DNA of 64,000 nt from Bacteriovorax sp. (GCA_014376445.1 JACMRM010000091.1:1-64000), one strand, 5' to 3'. Shown: positions 1-9,993, counted from the first letter of the stretch. Program-made: numbers and translations. The notes: generated by a model from the sequence alone, not told the origin.

Positions 1-411
1 ATTGAAGAAAAACCGGTTGATCCGAAATCGAATTATGCAATTCCTGGACTCTATATTTTTGATTCCACTGCAGCGGCGCGAGCGAAAGCTTTGACTCCTT
101 CTCCAAGAGGGGAAACTGAGATTGTTGATTTGATTTTATCTTATAAAAAAGAAGACAAACTGGGAGTTGAGATTATTACCAGAGGAGTGGCATGGCTTGA
201 TACGGGGACTCCGCGTTCGCTTTTAGAAGCCTCTGCTTATATTGGGGCGATTGAAGAGAGACAGGGGTTGAAAGTGGCTTGTCTGGAAGAAGTCGCTTTT
301 AGAATGGGTTTTATTGATGCAGATGGATTAAAGAAATGTATCGAAGCATTGCCTAAATCATTTTATAGGTCCTATGTTGAAAGATTTTTAAAAGAAGTTG
401 TTGAAGAGTAA
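1..411 (+). CDS. rfbA: Glucose-1-phosphate thymidylyltransferase, C-terminal part (5' truncated by window)
   Basis: This enzyme joins glucose-1-phosphate and dTTP to give dTDP-glucose, the entry to dTDP-rhamnose and other dTDP-6-deoxy sugars in the cytoplasm. The reading frame is open from base 1, so about 136 residues are seen of a family that is usually near 290. It opens with the conserved IEEKPVDPKSN stretch, then the YAIPGLYIFD and WLDTGTPRSLLEAS segments and the C-terminal FIDADGL region typical of RmlA/RfbA. An internal TTG at 91 is not the true start. The rest of an rml operon would lie to the left; rmlB, rmlC and rmlD are not in this window. The ligase-family gene follows after 14 bases. 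Family assignment is secure; which final dTDP sugar is made cannot be told. Confidence 0.93.
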   Translation: MEEKPVDPKSNYAIPGLYIFDSTAAARAKALTPSPRGETEIVDLILSYKKEDKLGVEIITRGVAWLDTGTPRSLLEASAYIGAIEERQGLKVACLEEVAFRMGFIDADGLKKCIEALPKSFYRSYVERFLKEVVEE

Positions 412-425
412 ATTAAAAATGTAAT

Positions 426-1628
426 ATGGAAAACATGAATCAATCATTAGAAAAAACTTTGTGCTTTATGATCTATGGCTCTTTGATGGTGCTTGCTATA
501 GGTCTGGTCACGTCACCAACAATATTAGCTTTATCGCACATACTGATGGCAGTTCCGATGATTTATTTCGCCGGGAAAGCTAACTATAAATCTTTTTCTA
601 AAAGTGCTTGGGCCTTATTGATAATGGCTATTATGATTATTCTTTCTGTTCTATGTAATCAGGATATCGCGGTTAAAGGTTATGCTCCATTAACTAAGAC
701 GAAATATTTCTTAATCGGATTTTTCTCACTGGCGCCTTATGCGTGGTATTTTCAAAATCATTATGATGTGAAAAAAATTTCGAGACTGTTTTATGTGTTT
801 TGTACGGCGACGACGTTTGCATCTTTAGTGGGTATTTTTTCGCGTTACTGGGGATTTAATCCGGTGACCTGGAGAGAGATTTCTACAGTAAGAAATGCAG
901 GATTGTTCGGGATGGTGATGAACTATGCACATAATCTTTCGTTCTTTTTAATTATCATTACAGGTATGGTTTTTTATAGAAACAAGATTAAGGAGTATAT
1001 AAATCTTAATTTTCTCTATGCTGTTTTTTTAATAAACCTGATCGGATTATATCTGACCTACACTCGTGGTGCATGGTTAGCATATCTGGTTGCAGTTCCG
1101 TTTTTCCTCTTCAAAAGTAACAAAAAAACTTTTGGAATTGTTATTGTCGCGGCCGCTATTCTCGGTGGAGTATTATTTAAGCTTGCGGGTAATAATGTTA
1201 TCAGACCCGACTCTGAAAAAGAGCGCATAAGTCAGTGGCAAGCTGCCTTCGCTGCATTTCAAGAACGTCCGGTGCTTGGATATGGTTATTTAAATTTCGA
1301 GCAGCATTCTCGTGATATCAAAGAGCATTATGATCTTCCTGAAAAGCAATTTGGCGGACATGCTCATAGCAATTTATTTGAAATGCTTGGAAGCACTGGT
1401 CTTTTAGGGTTTATTGCATTTTCAGGTTGGCTACTTTTCTGGTTAAAAGAAACAATTGATGATACTGGTACAATAGCCAACATAAGCTTTCCATTTATTT
1501 TGGTTTTCTTTGTTGGTGGATTGTCTCAGTCTACGATCAGTCTAGGAATAAATTTATTTTTTATAATGGCAGTTTATTCTTTAACTCAAATAAATTCTAA
1601 GGTTTCAAAATTCAACCAAAACTTATGA
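426..1628 (+). CDS. O-antigen ligase / polymerase family membrane protein (Wzy_C, WaaL-like)
   Basis: A 400-residue integral membrane protein with about ten to twelve hydrophobic segments. Family hallmarks are a TRGAW motif near residues 213-217 and a large periplasmic loop with RPVLGYG (281-287) followed by HAHSN (312-316), which matches the arginine- and histidine-bearing loop of O-antigen ligases and related polymerases. WaaL joins Und-PP-linked glycan to lipid A core in the inner-membrane periplasmic face; Wzy polymerises repeat units. A second, dissimilar polytopic protein at 48416 is a better Wzy candidate, so I lean to ligase here, without certainty. It follows rfbA closely and probably shares its transcript. 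Confidence 0.75.
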   Translation: MENMNQSLEKTLCFMIYGSLMVLAIGLVTSPTILALSHILMAVPMIYFAGKANYKSFSKSAWALLIMAIMIILSVLCNQDIAVKGYAPLTKTKYFLIGFFSLAPYAWYFQNHYDVKKISRLFYVFCTATTFASLVGIFSRYWGFNPVTWREISTVRNAGLFGMVMNYAHNLSFFLIIITGMVFYRNKIKEYINLNFLYAVFLINLIGLYLTYTRGAWLAYLVAVPFFLFKSNKKTFGIVIVAAAILGGVLFKLAGNNVIRPDSEKERISQWQAAFAAFQERPVLGYGYLNFEQHSRDIKEHYDLPEKQFGGHAHSNLFEMLGSTGLLGFIAFSGWLLFWLKETIDDTGTIANISFPFILVFFVGGLSQSTISLGINLFFIMAVYSLTQINSKVSKFNQNL

Positions 1629-1690
1629 ATCACCCATGCAGTGGCACCATGAGTCTACTTTTTGATCAATTCTCGATAGTTTGTATTCTG

Positions 1691-1719
1691 TTCAAAATAC
1701 TTTGAGTAGTAATGATAAT
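1691..1719 (+). promoter_or_regulatory. Possible sigma70-type promoter upstream of gmd
   Basis: TTCAAA (1691-1696) and GATAAT (1714-1719) are separated by 17 bases, in the 154-base gap before gmd. The -10 box is close to consensus and the -35 box is weak. Prediction by eye only. Confidence 0.3.
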
Positions 1720-1782
1720 CTCCTTTACGGTTACATGTGAAAATTAATAAAATGGCATTTCAAAAATTTTAAGTGAGTAAGA

Positions 1783-2868
1783 ATGAAAAAAGCGTTAATT
1801 ACAGGTATTACGGGACAAGACGGAGCCTATCTTGCTGAGCTTCTTCTAGAGAAGGGTTACGAAGTTCATGGGATTAAGAGAAGAAGCTCTCTTTTTAACA
1901 CTGATCGTATCGATCACCTCTATCAAGATCCTCATGAAAAGCATGTAAGATTTAAGCTTCATTATGGTGACTTAACCGATTCAACAAATATAATTCGAAT
2001 CATTCAAGAGGTGCAACCAGACGAAATTTATAATTTAGGTGCGATGTCACATGTTCAGGTAAGTTTTGATAGCCCTGAATACACGGCCAATGTCGATGGA
2101 CTTGGAACTTTGAGAATCCTGGAAGCTGTAAGAATTTTAGGATTAACTAAAAAGACAAAAATTTACCAAGCGTCTACAAGTGAGCTTTACGGTCTGGTTC
2201 AGGAAATTCCTCAAAGAGAATCAACTCCATTCTATCCAAGATCACCATACGCATGTGCAAAAATTTACGGATACTGGATTACTGTTAACTACCGTGAAGC
2301 CTATGACATGTTTGCGTGTAATGGAATTCTGTTCAACCATGAGTCTCCAATCAGAGGTGAAACTTTCGTTACAAGAAAAATTACAAGAGCAGCTGCCAGA
2401 ATTAAGTTAGGTCTTCAGGAAAGGTTGTATCTTGGTAATCTTGAAGCTAAGCGCGACTGGGGTCATGCTAAAGATTATGTTGAAGCAATGTGGTTAATGC
2501 TTCAGCAGGATAAACCGGAAGATTTTGTTATCGCGACAGGAGTTACAAACACTGTCAGAGATTTCTGTAGAATCGCCTTTTCTGAACTTGGAATAGAACT
2601 AGAATTTAAAGGAGTTGGAGTTGAAGAAGTAGCCGTTGATAAAGCGACAGGAAAAACTCTGATTTCTGTTGATGCAAAATACTTCCGTCCTACAGAAGTA
2701 GAACTTCTTATTGGAGATGCAACTAAATCTAAAACTAAATTAGGTTGGGTTCCAAAGTATGATTTAAATATGCTTGTTAAAGAGATGGTACAGTCTGATT
2801 ACGAGCTATTTAAGCGCGATGAATACCTTAAGAAGGGTGGACATAAAGTTTATCAAAAGAACGACTAG
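1783..2868 (+). CDS. gmd: GDP-mannose 4,6-dehydratase
   Basis: Converts GDP-D-mannose to GDP-4-keto-6-deoxy-D-mannose, the shared precursor of GDP-L-fucose and GDP-perosamine. The 361-residue protein has full family length. It shows the Rossmann motif TGITGQDG (residues 7-14), the catalytic T132 and E134 in STSELYG, and the Tyr-x3-Lys pair Y156/K160 in PYACAK. The RHHD-like loop [12 protein letters not shown], typical of bacterial Gmd, is also present. It is the only plus-strand gene of its module and faces fcl across a shared hairpin terminator. Both users of its product, fcl and a perosamine-synthase-like gene, lie on the opposite strand just downstream, so gmd probably feeds two branches. 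Confidence 0.97.
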   Translation: MKKALITGITGQDGAYLAELLLEKGYEVHGIKRRSSLFNTDRIDHLYQDPHEKHVRFKLHYGDLTDSTNIIRIIQEVQPDEIYNLGAMSHVQVSFDSPEYTANVDGLGTLRILEAVRILGLTKKTKIYQASTSELYGLVQEIPQRESTPFYPRSPYACAKIYGYWITVNYREAYDMFACNGILFNHESPIRGETFVTRKITRAAARIKLGLQERLYLGNLEAKRDWGHAKDYVEAMWLMLQQDKPEDFVIATGVTNTVRDFCRIAFSELGIELEFKGVGVEEVAVDKATGKTLISVDAKYFRPTEVELLIGDATKSKTKLGWVPKYDLNMLVKEMVQSDYELFKRDEYLKKGGHKVYQKND

Positions 2869-2880
2869 GAAAGAATTAAT

Positions 2881-2920
2881 AAAAAAGGGAGGCAATGATC
2901 ACAATTGCCTCCCTTTTTTT
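2881..2920. terminator. Bidirectional rho-independent terminator between gmd and fcl
   Basis: A perfect 10-bp stem GGGAGGCAAT (2887-2896) / ATTGCCTCCC (2904-2913) with a 7-base loop is flanked by six A's on the left and seven T's on the right. It can therefore end transcription from both strands, and it sits exactly between the convergent gmd and fcl stop codons. Confidence 0.9.
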
Positions 2921-3855
2921 TATTGTTTAATTTTCTCAAGATAAGAATCAATTGCTCTTTTAAGGCCTTCTTCCAGGGGAATTTCAGGTTTCCAACCCAG
3001 AGCTTTAATTCTCGATACATCTAGAACTTTTCTCATATTCCCATCAGGTTGATTTGTGTTGAAGACAAGTTCACCTTTAAAGTCCATCAACTTTTTAATC
3101 ATAAACGCAAGTTCCTTAATTGAAATATCTTCTCCTGTGCCGACGTTAAGCAAGTCAGGAATTGCTCCCTCATATTCCATAATAAAAACACACGCTCGCG
3201 CCATGTCGTCTACGTACAGGAATTCTCTGCGTGGATTACCACTACCCCAGACTTCAAAGGTAGGTGAATTTTCATCAATGGCCTTTTTCATGCGGGCAAT
3301 TAATCCAGGGATCACGTGAGAATTCTCAGGATGGAAATTGTCATTTATTCCATAAAGGTTGGTCGGCATAATTGAGTAATAATTACATCCGTACTGTCTT
3401 CTGAAGCTCTCTGCCATTTTTAAGCCGGCAATTTTAGCAATAGCATAAGGCTCATTGGTTGGTTCCAGAGGAGCAGTGAGAAGTGATTCTTCTTTTAAGG
3501 GAAGTGGTGCTCCTAATGGATAAATGCAAGATGAACCCAGGAAAAGAAGTTTGTCGACTTTATTTTTAAAACAAGCTTCGAATACATTATTTTGAATCGC
3601 AAGATTTTCCCAGATGAAGTCGGCGCGATAAGTATTGTTGGCATGTATTCCGCCAACTCGAGCGGCTGCCAGAACTACATGTTGAGGTTTGCTTTTTTCA
3701 AAATAATCAAGCGTGGCCTGTTGGTTTAACAAATTTAATTCATCTCTCACAGGAGTCAGAAGGTTATTGTAGCCGGAGGTTTTTAACTGGCGTGTAATAG
3801 CAGATCCAACAAGTCCTCGTGCTCCAAGGATAAGAATTTTGTCTGATTTTTTCAT
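2920..3855 (-). CDS. fcl: GDP-L-fucose synthase
   Basis: 3,5-epimerase and 4-reductase that turns GDP-4-keto-6-deoxymannose into GDP-L-fucose with NADPH. It shows the nucleotide motif GARGLVGSAI at the N-terminus, the conserved GSSCIYP segment with the catalytic Ser-Cys region, and the YAIAK Tyr-x3-Lys pair. Length (about 311) fits the family. The ATG at 3855 overlaps the upstream stop as ATGA, so I prefer it; an in-frame ATG at 3864 would add three residues. The gene is last in a seven-gene minus-strand operon and ends at the shared terminator. Its substrate comes from gmd. Confidence 0.95.
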   Translation of the reverse strand: MKKSDKILILGARGLVGSAITRQLKTSGYNNLLTPVRDELNLLNQQATLDYFEKSKPQHVVLAAARVGGIHANNTYRADFIWENLAIQNNVFEACFKNKVDKLLFLGSSCIYPLGAPLPLKEESLLTAPLEPTNEPYAIAKIAGLKMAESFRRQYGCNYYSIMPTNLYGINDNFHPENSHVIPGLIARMKKAIDENSPTFEVWGSGNPRREFLYVDDMARACVFIMEYEGAIPDLLNVGTGEDISIKELAFMIKKLMDFKGELVFNTNQPDGNMRKVLDVSRIKALGWKPEIPLEEGLKRAIDSYLEKIKQ

Positions 3856-5030
3856 TTTTTCCATGTCTTTAGTTTAATTGCATAATCTTCTAAAATATTT
3901 TCAAGTATATTAATCACAGTCACTTCTCTAAGTTCTTCAAGTCTTCGTGAACCTTTTTTAATAAGTGATTGTCTTAATTCATCTGAAGCCAGAAGTCCTT
4001 TTAAGTGGTCAGCTAAATTTTGAGTATTTTTCAAATCGCAAAGGAGAGCAGCATCAGCAACCTGATCTCTTAGGCCATCGATGTCGGAGTAGACGACAGG
4101 GACGCCGATTGCGAAAGCTTCCAGTGGAGGAATGTTTGTCGGCCCAAAAAAGCTTGGCATAACCATCGCTAGTGAATTTTTATAGAGCGAGTAAATTTCT
4201 TCATTAGGAGCGAATCCAATGTATTTTATCAGTTCACTGACTCCTTTTGATTGTGCATAAGAAAGAATGTGATTTAAATTTCCTTTATTGGATCCGCTGA
4301 ATATTGCAGTCAGTCTGATACCTTCGTTTTTAAGCAGAGAAATTGCGTCGATAATGTACACATGATTTTTGTGCGACCAAAGCTGTGCAGGATAATAAAT
4401 ATATTCCTCGGGAATTGCATACTTCGCTTTTATGTCAACTTGTGTTCCAGCTTCACTGTTCACTGAAGGAGCAAACGGCGCGACGTAAACCCGTGCTTCG
4501 TCAACACCATACCTTCTTGTAACGTTTTGTTTCCCTAATGGTGAATCCACCAGAACTGCGACCGCCTTAGTAAGACTTTTTGTATAAAGATCCTGACGTC
4601 TTTCAAATTCGCGGTAGTGATTAACTTCTGGAAACTCAGGTGTATCACGATGAGATAAATCCCAGTTGGTAAAAATAAAATTGTGAGTCAGTAAATCCAG
4701 AGATAAAAATGAAGGTGACAGAAAATAGACCAGATCAATATCTGACTCATCAAGTTTTCTTTCAAACAATGTTTTAAACTTAAACTTTAAAGAAAAAGCA
4801 TAAAACCATTCCATACGGTTGATGGCCCTAAAAATTCTATCAAATATATTATTCGCTACATAGACCGCAGTGATTCCGAAAGATTCTAAAACCTTTTTGT
4901 TATCCTCTGAAAAAACAAATGCAACGACATTGTATTTATTATTTTTTTTAAGTTCGATTATTGTGGAGAGCTGTTGCTGGTATCCACCGCCACCTTGCAG
5001 GTCACCTTCCAGAACTAATGCAATATTCAT
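3852..5030 (-). CDS. Glycosyltransferase family 4 (GT-B)
   Basis: A 392-residue predicted cytoplasmic glycosyltransferase that would add a sugar to the Und-PP-linked oligosaccharide. The N-terminal half starts with a beta strand and the glycine-rich GDLQGGGG loop. The C-terminal half has YYPAQLWSHKNH, then SFFGPTNIPPLEAFAIGVPVV, the GPxxxPxxEAxAxGxPV signature that binds the nucleotide-sugar donor in GT4 enzymes. It overlaps fcl by 4 bases (ATGA) and abuts the acyltransferase upstream. Its place next to fcl and the perosamine genes makes a GDP-sugar donor (fucose or perosamine) plausible but unproven. Confidence 0.85.
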   Translation of the reverse strand: MNIALVLEGDLQGGGGYQQQLSTIIELKKNNKYNVVAFVFSEDNKKVLESFGITAVYVANNIFDRIFRAINRMEWFYAFSLKFKFKTLFERKLDESDIDLVYFLSPSFLSLDLLTHNFIFTNWDLSHRDTPEFPEVNHYREFERRQDLYTKSLTKAVAVLVDSPLGKQNVTRRYGVDEARVYVAPFAPSVNSEAGTQVDIKAKYAIPEEYIYYPAQLWSHKNHVYIIDAISLLKNEGIRLTAIFSGSNKGNLNHILSYAQSKGVSELIKYIGFAPNEEIYSLYKNSLAMVMPSFFGPTNIPPLEAFAIGVPVVYSDIDGLRDQVADAALLCDLKNTQNLADHLKGLLASDELRQSLIKKGSRRLEELREVTVINILENILEDYAIKLKTWKK

Positions 5031-5719
5031 TATAGAGCTCCCTGACTAGTCTCAAATCGATTTCTGATTCTTTTGGCCGGCTGACCAGCAATGTATGAAT
5101 TCTCAGGAAATTGTCCCATCAAAACAGAGTTGCTAACCGTAAAAGAATTTTTATCGATATGAGTTCCTGGCATTAGAATTGAGTTTATTCCTAACCAGAC
5201 ATTGTAATTTAAAACAACGGGAGATATTAAAAAATGCGCCTGGTCGTAGGGCATAATCGAAGTGATTTTTGTTCTGTCATTCAGATCATAAGAAGTATTT
5301 GTAAGCGAGTAGATTTTACTATTAGCGCTTAAAACGCAGTTGTCTTCAATATGAACGCCACCAAATCCCATGATGATGCAAAATTGAGTAATATGAATAT
5401 TGTTACCAATAACAATTTCGCCTTCTGTGCCTTTGAAGGATACATTTTGCTTTCTATTGATGATACCCGTAAGAGTTTTACCTGTAGAAATAATACAAAA
5501 TTTATCAATGTGAACATTGTCGCCGAGGCTGATAAGTTCGGCCCCTTCTATTTGCACACCAACATCAATGATGACATTCGAACCACATTTTTTGAATTTA
5601 TTCCTGTAGTATAGAATTCTAAATCTGTTTCCCATGCTTCCAGGCATGTAAGTCACAAGACATTTTACAATGTCCCTGATAATTACAAATGGAGCTTTGA
5701 GAATTTTAAACAATATCAA
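5030..5719 (-). CDS. Left-handed beta-helix acyltransferase
   Basis: A 229-residue protein with hexapeptide-type repeats (for example VIIDVGVQIEGAELISLGDNVHID and IVIGNNIHITQF) that form a left-handed beta-helix, ending with the SYIAGQPAKRIR tail typical of sugar O- or N-acetyltransferases. The substrate is probably a nucleotide sugar or a glycan residue and the donor probably acetyl-CoA. The start is TTG at 5719, overlapping the upstream TGA as TTGA with a GAGG ribosome site about seven bases before it. It lies between a perosamine-synthase-like gene and a glycosyltransferase, so perosamine N-acetylation is one option; the second LbH gene at 7247 is the other candidate. Confidence 0.8.
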   Translation of the reverse strand: MILFKILKAPFVIIRDIVKCLVTYMPGSMGNRFRILYYRNKFKKCGSNVIIDVGVQIEGAELISLGDNVHIDKFCIISTGKTLTGIINRKQNVSFKGTEGEIVIGNNIHITQFCIIMGFGGVHIEDNCVLSANSKIYSLTNTSYDLNDRTKITSIMPYDQAHFLISPVVLNYNVWLGINSILMPGTHIDKNSFTVSNSVLMGQFPENSYIAGQPAKRIRNRFETSQGAL

Positions 5720-6825
5720 ACCAGAACCTCATGTAACACACGAGAGACTTCTTTTATCTGTTCAAGTGTAAGTGCAAGACCGCTTGGGATGTAAAAACCT
5801 TTTTCTGCTAGCGTTTCACTGTTAGGCATTTTGTCATTTAAAAATAGACCCATTTTATTAAACACAGGTTGCTTGTGCATAGGATAGAAAAACGGTCGTG
5901 TTCCGATTTTATGATTAGCAAGCTCTTTCATAACTTGTTCTGCATTCTTTGGATAGCTGTCTTTTAAAACCAGAGCAAAAACCCAATAGATATTTTCTGA
6001 AGATTCATTTTTGGGAATTGGCAGGTGAACATTCTTAAGGTCACCAAGAAGTTCTTGGTACATTTTTCCTATCCATCGTTTTTTTGCGACGAACTCTTCA
6101 ATTCTTTCAAGCTGAGCTACGCCAAGAGCTGCCTGAATGTTTGTCATTCTTAAGTTCCATCCCATCTCTTCGTGTACAAAGCGTCTTGGTGGAATGAAGC
6201 AAAGATTTCTCAGGTTTTCACAACGTTTAGCAAGAGCTTCATCATCTGTAAGAACCATTCCACCTTCACCAGTCGTAATGTGCTTGTTGGGGTAAAAACT
6301 GAAAATGCTGATATCGCCGAAGCTTCCGCACATTTTGCCTTTGTAAGTCTGGCCATGGACTTCTGCTGCATCTTCAATAATTTTCAGGTTATGTTTTTTT
6401 GCAAGAGCAATAACGGGATCCATATCTACCGGAAGACCGTAAATGTGAACTACCATAATAGCTTTTGTTCTAGGTGTGATTTTAGCTTCAATATCTTCAA
6501 CTTTCATGTTGAACGTATCAAGATCGCTGTCTACCAGTACAGGTTTAGCTCCGGCCTTAACTACGGCCTGCGCACAGGAAATAATTGTAAAGCTTGGCAT
6601 GATCACTTCATCGCCATCTTTTAAGTTAAGAGCGACAGCTGCTAATTCAAGAGCTGCGGTACCATTTGCAACAGCAATGGCATATTTTTTTCCAACATAA
6701 GAGGCCATGCCTTCTTCAAACTTTTTAATAAACGGACCTTCGGAACTTATCCATCCCGTATCGATGCATTCATTTAAATATTTTTTCTCATTTCCATTCA
6801 GTAACGGTTCATTCACAGCGATCAT
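5716..6825 (-). CDS. per: DegT/DnrJ/EryC1 aminotransferase, GDP-perosamine synthase-like
   Basis: A PLP enzyme of the sugar aminotransferase family, 369 residues. The PLP lysine is K181 in SFYPNKHITTGEGG and the PLP nitrogen partner is D152 in IIEDAAE. From its start (NEPLLNGNEKKYLNECIDTGWISSEG) to its end it reads like GDP-4-keto-6-deoxymannose 4-aminotransferases (RfbE/Per). That fits the gmd gene in the same module, which makes its substrate; glutamate would be the amino donor. Other 4-keto sugars cannot be excluded from sequence alone. It overlaps the acyltransferase by 4 bases and the cupin gene by 1 base. Confidence 0.8.
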   Translation of the reverse strand: MIAVNEPLLNGNEKKYLNECIDTGWISSEGPFIKKFEEGMASYVGKKYAIAVANGTAALELAAVALNLKDGDEVIMPSFTIISCAQAVVKAGAKPVLVDSDLDTFNMKVEDIEAKITPRTKAIMVVHIYGLPVDMDPVIALAKKHNLKIIEDAAEVHGQTYKGKMCGSFGDISIFSFYPNKHITTGEGGMVLTDDEALAKRCENLRNLCFIPPRRFVHEEMGWNLRMTNIQAALGVAQLERIEEFVAKKRWIGKMYQELLGDLKNVHLPIPKNESSENIYWVFALVLKDSYPKNAEQVMKELANHKIGTRPFFYPMHKQPVFNKMGLFLNDKMPNSETLAEKGFYIPSGLALTLEQIKEVSRVLHEVLV

Positions 6826-7250
6826 TATTTAATCTCCAGTTTTTCTTTTGCTACAGGTTGAAATCTTACCTTGTCCATTTCGCCTCCGAATGGCCCTTGT
6901 TTAACTTCGATAATTTCACTTTCTTCAATCATCTCAAATCCATGTCCTCCAAAGGCAAGCAGAATGACGTCGCCGGCTTCCAGAACGGTGCTCTCCAGGT
7001 AAGTTGTCTCGTCATAAAAATCAACGCGCACACGACCGCTCTTGATATAGAGAACTTCCTGAGTAAATTTTACTTCACGGACAACGGCGTTGTGCATGTG
7101 AGGTGGTATAACATAATCTTTCGGGCGTTTCATGTACGCAAGCTGCTGGGAAAAATCATCTGGAGTAAAAAATTCTATTCCATCTTTTTCATAATTTCGT
7201 CGGATGATTATTGAGAGCAACTGATTGTTATGCACTATTTGTTGAATCAT
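6825..7250 (-). CDS. Small cupin-fold protein
   Basis: A 141-residue protein with a single predicted cupin barrel. [12 protein letters not shown] and later [15 protein letters not shown] look like the two cupin beta motifs, with His residues available for metal binding. Cupins in polysaccharide loci act as sugar epimerases or isomerases or bind sugars, but nothing here fixes the reaction. It lies between the perosamine-synthase-like gene and an acetyltransferase and overlaps its upstream neighbour as ATGA, so it belongs to the same operon. It does not resemble RmlC or the FdtA 3,4-ketoisomerase closely enough to name it. Confidence 0.7.
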   Translation of the reverse strand: MIQQIVHNNQLLSIIIRRNYEKDGIEFFTPDDFSQQLAYMKRPKDYVIPPHMHNAVVREVKFTQEVLYIKSGRVRVDFYDETTYLESTVLEAGDVILLAFGGHGFEMIEESEIIEVKQGPFGGEMDKVRFQPVAKEKLEIK

Positions 7251-7834
7251 TTATTTTCCTTATCTGTTTCAAGGTTTTTTATTACTTTGGCAGGATTGCC
7301 TGCAACGATAGACATGGCGGGAACACTTTTTGTAACAACGCTACCGGCACCGATGATTGATCCTTTCCCGATATGAACGCCTTTTAAAATAACGGCGTTC
7401 ACACCTATCCACGCATCATCTTCAATTGTGACATCAGACATGTGTACATCATCCCAGGTTTTAATTCCCTTAAATGTATTGGTCAGATCACGACGTCTTT
7501 CATTGAGATCCAGTGAATGAGAATTATGATCTAAAATATTCACGCCCCATGCAATCTGAACATTGTTTCCGATTGTGATTTTTTTTGCACAGGAAATAGT
7601 GGCTCCACTGATAAAAGTATTTGAACCGACAAATATTTCAGAATTACTTTTTTCAAAAACCAGATTTGAATTCACAAGTGATTTATCAAGAATGGTAAGC
7701 TTGCAATCTACATTGTTCTTAAAATTTATTTTTCGGTAATCAATCATCGAATCCGATGAAGTATGAACGTTACGCATTTTCGTTATTTTAATTTTTTTTA
7801 AAAGATTAGATACCTTGTGTAGAAGACTCATCAT
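7247..7834 (-). CDS. Sugar O/N-acetyltransferase, left-handed beta-helix type
   Basis: A 195-residue hexapeptide-repeat acetyltransferase resembling WbbJ and galactoside/maltose acetyltransferases. It shows the catalytic-loop histidine segment NILDHNSHS and the C-terminal coils [19 protein letters not shown], then [12 protein letters not shown] and [10 protein letters not shown]. It would move acetyl from acetyl-CoA to a sugar hydroxyl or amine. It is preceded by a strong AAGGAG site seven bases before the ATG at 7834, which overlaps the upstream stop as ATGA. It may acetylate perosamine (PerB role) or decorate a residue of the repeat unit. Confidence 0.85.
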   Translation of the reverse strand: MMSLLHKVSNLLKKIKITKMRNVHTSSDSMIDYRKINFKNNVDCKLTILDKSLVNSNLVFEKSNSEIFVGSNTFISGATISCAKKITIGNNVQIAWGVNILDHNSHSLDLNERRRDLTNTFKGIKTWDDVHMSDVTIEDDAWIGVNAVILKGVHIGKGSIIGAGSVVTKSVPAMSIVAGNPAKVIKNLETDKENK

Positions 7835-8757
7835 GAGAGACTCCTTTTAAATTTAGCGAATACTCTTTCCCAAAGGGTAGGAGAAGAAAAATATTGTGTA
7901 GAAAGGAAATTATCGTTCTCCAGAGACACATACATATCCTTGGGGTGGACAATTTTATCAATGTTTCCGGCTTTTAGTTTTGACAAGGCAGATTCAGGAT
8001 CAATCGTATGGGTAGCTCCGGCCCCAAAGCCGATGTTAGAAATTTGATTGATGTTCGGAGTTATTGCAAAACCATTTTTCATCCATACAGTGAAGACCCA
8101 TTGAAAATCCCATGTATCAATTTGTTTGGCCTTCATCCTGTGAAAAATAGCTGTCCAATATTTGATAGTATTTTTATTGGACAATACATTTTTAATAAAG
8201 CTTTCATCGTTTACTTGCTTTAGTTCAGAATCATAGTGCTGCCACCTGTTTGCCCAACTGGCCCAGCCCCACACACCCGGATAAACTGAAAAATGATAAG
8301 TGTATTCTGATTTTAGATCTCCGCCACGAACGTTGGCTCCAGATATGTGCCATACACGCATGTCATCTTTGTAACGTTTTAAAAGATTTTCACAGTATCC
8401 AAAAAAACCTGGACTCGGAACGCAGTCATCTTCAAGAATAATTCCCATTTCTTCATTTTCAAAAAACCAGGTTACAGCTTCACTGACAGCTTTTTTACAG
8501 CCTAGGTTTTTTTCACGGAAAAGTGTTTTAACTTCACAGTCCCAGTCGATTTGTCCGAGAATATATTTTCGAACTTGTTGAACTTTTTGTTCTTCGTCAG
8601 TACGAGATTCTCTTGCTCCGTCTGCAGCAATGTAAAGCCTCGTAGGTCTGGCATTACGAATCGCTTCAAGCACTTTTGTTGATGTATCAAGACGGTTAAA
8701 TACTAAAAACAATACCGGAGTGTTTAGAGCTTGAGTTGTTGTTAAGACATCGGTCAT
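7831..8757 (-). CDS. GT-A-type glycosyltransferase (HlpA/GNT-I-like)
   Basis: A 308-residue glycosyltransferase with a GT-A fold. The N-terminal [20 protein letters not shown] and the metal-binding [13 protein letters not shown] (EDD as the DxD-type motif) followed by GWASWANRW match the family that includes 'hemolytic protein HlpA-like' and GNT-I-like transferases found in O-antigen loci. It would act at the cytoplasmic face on a lipid-linked acceptor. It is the first gene of the seven-gene minus-strand operon; the region to 8867 holds divergent promoters that I could not place convincingly. Confidence 0.82.
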   Translation of the reverse strand: MTDVLTTTQALNTPVLFLVFNRLDTSTKVLEAIRNARPTRLYIAADGARESRTDEEQKVQQVRKYILGQIDWDCEVKTLFREKNLGCKKAVSEAVTWFFENEEMGIILEDDCVPSPGFFGYCENLLKRYKDDMRVWHISGANVRGGDLKSEYTYHFSVYPGVWGWASWANRWQHYDSELKQVNDESFIKNVLSNKNTIKYWTAIFHRMKAKQIDTWDFQWVFTVWMKNGFAITPNINQISNIGFGAGATHTIDPESALSKLKAGNIDKIVHPKDMYVSLENDNFLSTQYFSSPTLWERVFAKFKRSLS

Positions 8758-8867
8758 TTTATCTCTTTGAGCCCAATAGAGCTTAGTGTTTGATTTTAAT
8801 CCTTCATTTACTGTTTAAATCTATCAATGTTATAGTCACTTTTAAAGTTATTTTAGGTTGTCTTTTT

Positions 8868-9977
8868 ATGAATAGAAATTTGAAATTTTATTTCTTTTGC
8901 CACCCGCATGCTCCGGCAGATAAATCTAGTTATGAGCACGGCATTGTCGCAATCGCTGAAGGTTTGAGTGAGCTTGGCATTGAGACTTACAGTAATTTGG
9001 ATTACTGGGAGAAAACACCTGGATCAAATGATTTTTTAATAAAGAACCATAAAGAAATTAAGTATTCTGATTGTGATGTAGTAATTTTTAGCACTGAAAC
9101 TTACACATCAAGTACACCTGATATATTGCCTAAAGATCTTTTTCAGGATCAAAGAAAGTATAAATTAATTTTCATTGATTCTTCTGACGCTATTCCATCA
9201 GCTAAGGGGTACATAACACCAGGGTTTGATCAGAAAATTAGAAAAGTTGACTTCGTGCTCAAGTCTCATTTTTGTAAAAAATTCGAATATCCGTCTAATT
9301 TTATTCCATGGCAATTTGGATTAACCAATCGAATGATCTCATCTTTAAAGCCTTTACCTTTCAAAGATCGGAATGATGAAGTGCTTGTGAATTTTAGATG
9401 TAAGCATCAATTAAGAGATTTGGCAGAAAAAAAAGTAATGAAAACTGTTTATGAAAGCCTTGTGAAAAACTCAGAAACAGATTCATACGATGAGAAGCAT
9501 ATTGATACTCTTGAACATCACTATTGGACACTAACCGGTAGAAGGCATTATTCTAGTTATTACAAAAGACTGGGAAGAAGTAAGGCATGTGCTGCATTTG
9601 GTGGCTTTTTGCAAACGCCAAAGTCAAATAGCACAAATATTTGGTTTAAAGTTCTAAGAAGGATTGATGCGAAGTTTAATATATTTGACTATGATAGGAT
9701 ACTGCAGTTTGACTCTTGGAGATTTTGGGAGTCTTTAGCATCAGGGTGCTTAACAATTCATATAGATTTTGACAAATATGGTGTTGTTCTTCCCGTGATG
9801 CCTATTAATGGAATTCATTATCTGGGAGTAGATTTTTCCAATTTAGAGAAATCAAAAAAAGATTTGAAACAGGTGAAGAAATTTGAATCTATAGCTAATG
9901 CTGGAAGAGAATGGGTGCTAAACAATTACTCGCCAGTGAAAGTTGCTGAGCGCTTAATTAAGATATTGGATAGTTAA
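8868..9977 (+). CDS. Putative glycosyltransferase with exostosin-like C-terminus
   Basis: About 369 residues from the ATG at 8868, which has TTAGG about ten bases upstream; an upstream in-frame extension to 8790 gives a hydrophobic, unlikely N-terminus. The N-terminal half is GT-B-like (HGIVAIAEGLSELGIETYSN). Near the C-terminus FDSWRFWESLASGCLTIHIDFDKYG and AGREWVLNNYSP resemble the donor-binding end of exostosin-like transferases, which share an acidic residue after a WE/SLASG stretch. The acceptor and donor are not known. It precedes the first ABC flippase by 16 bases. Confidence 0.65.
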   Translation: MNRNLKFYFFCHPHAPADKSSYEHGIVAIAEGLSELGIETYSNLDYWEKTPGSNDFLIKNHKEIKYSDCDVVIFSTETYTSSTPDILPKDLFQDQRKYKLIFIDSSDAIPSAKGYITPGFDQKIRKVDFVLKSHFCKKFEYPSNFIPWQFGLTNRMISSLKPLPFKDRNDEVLVNFRCKHQLRDLAEKKVMKTVYESLVKNSETDSYDEKHIDTLEHHYWTLTGRRHYSSYYKRLGRSKACAAFGGFLQTPKSNSTNIWFKVLRRIDAKFNIFDYDRILQFDSWRFWESLASGCLTIHIDFDKYGVVLPVMPINGIHYLGVDFSNLEKSKKDLKQVKKFESIANAGREWVLNNYSPVKVAERLIKILDS

Positions 9978-9993
9978 CACATATGGAGTTTTT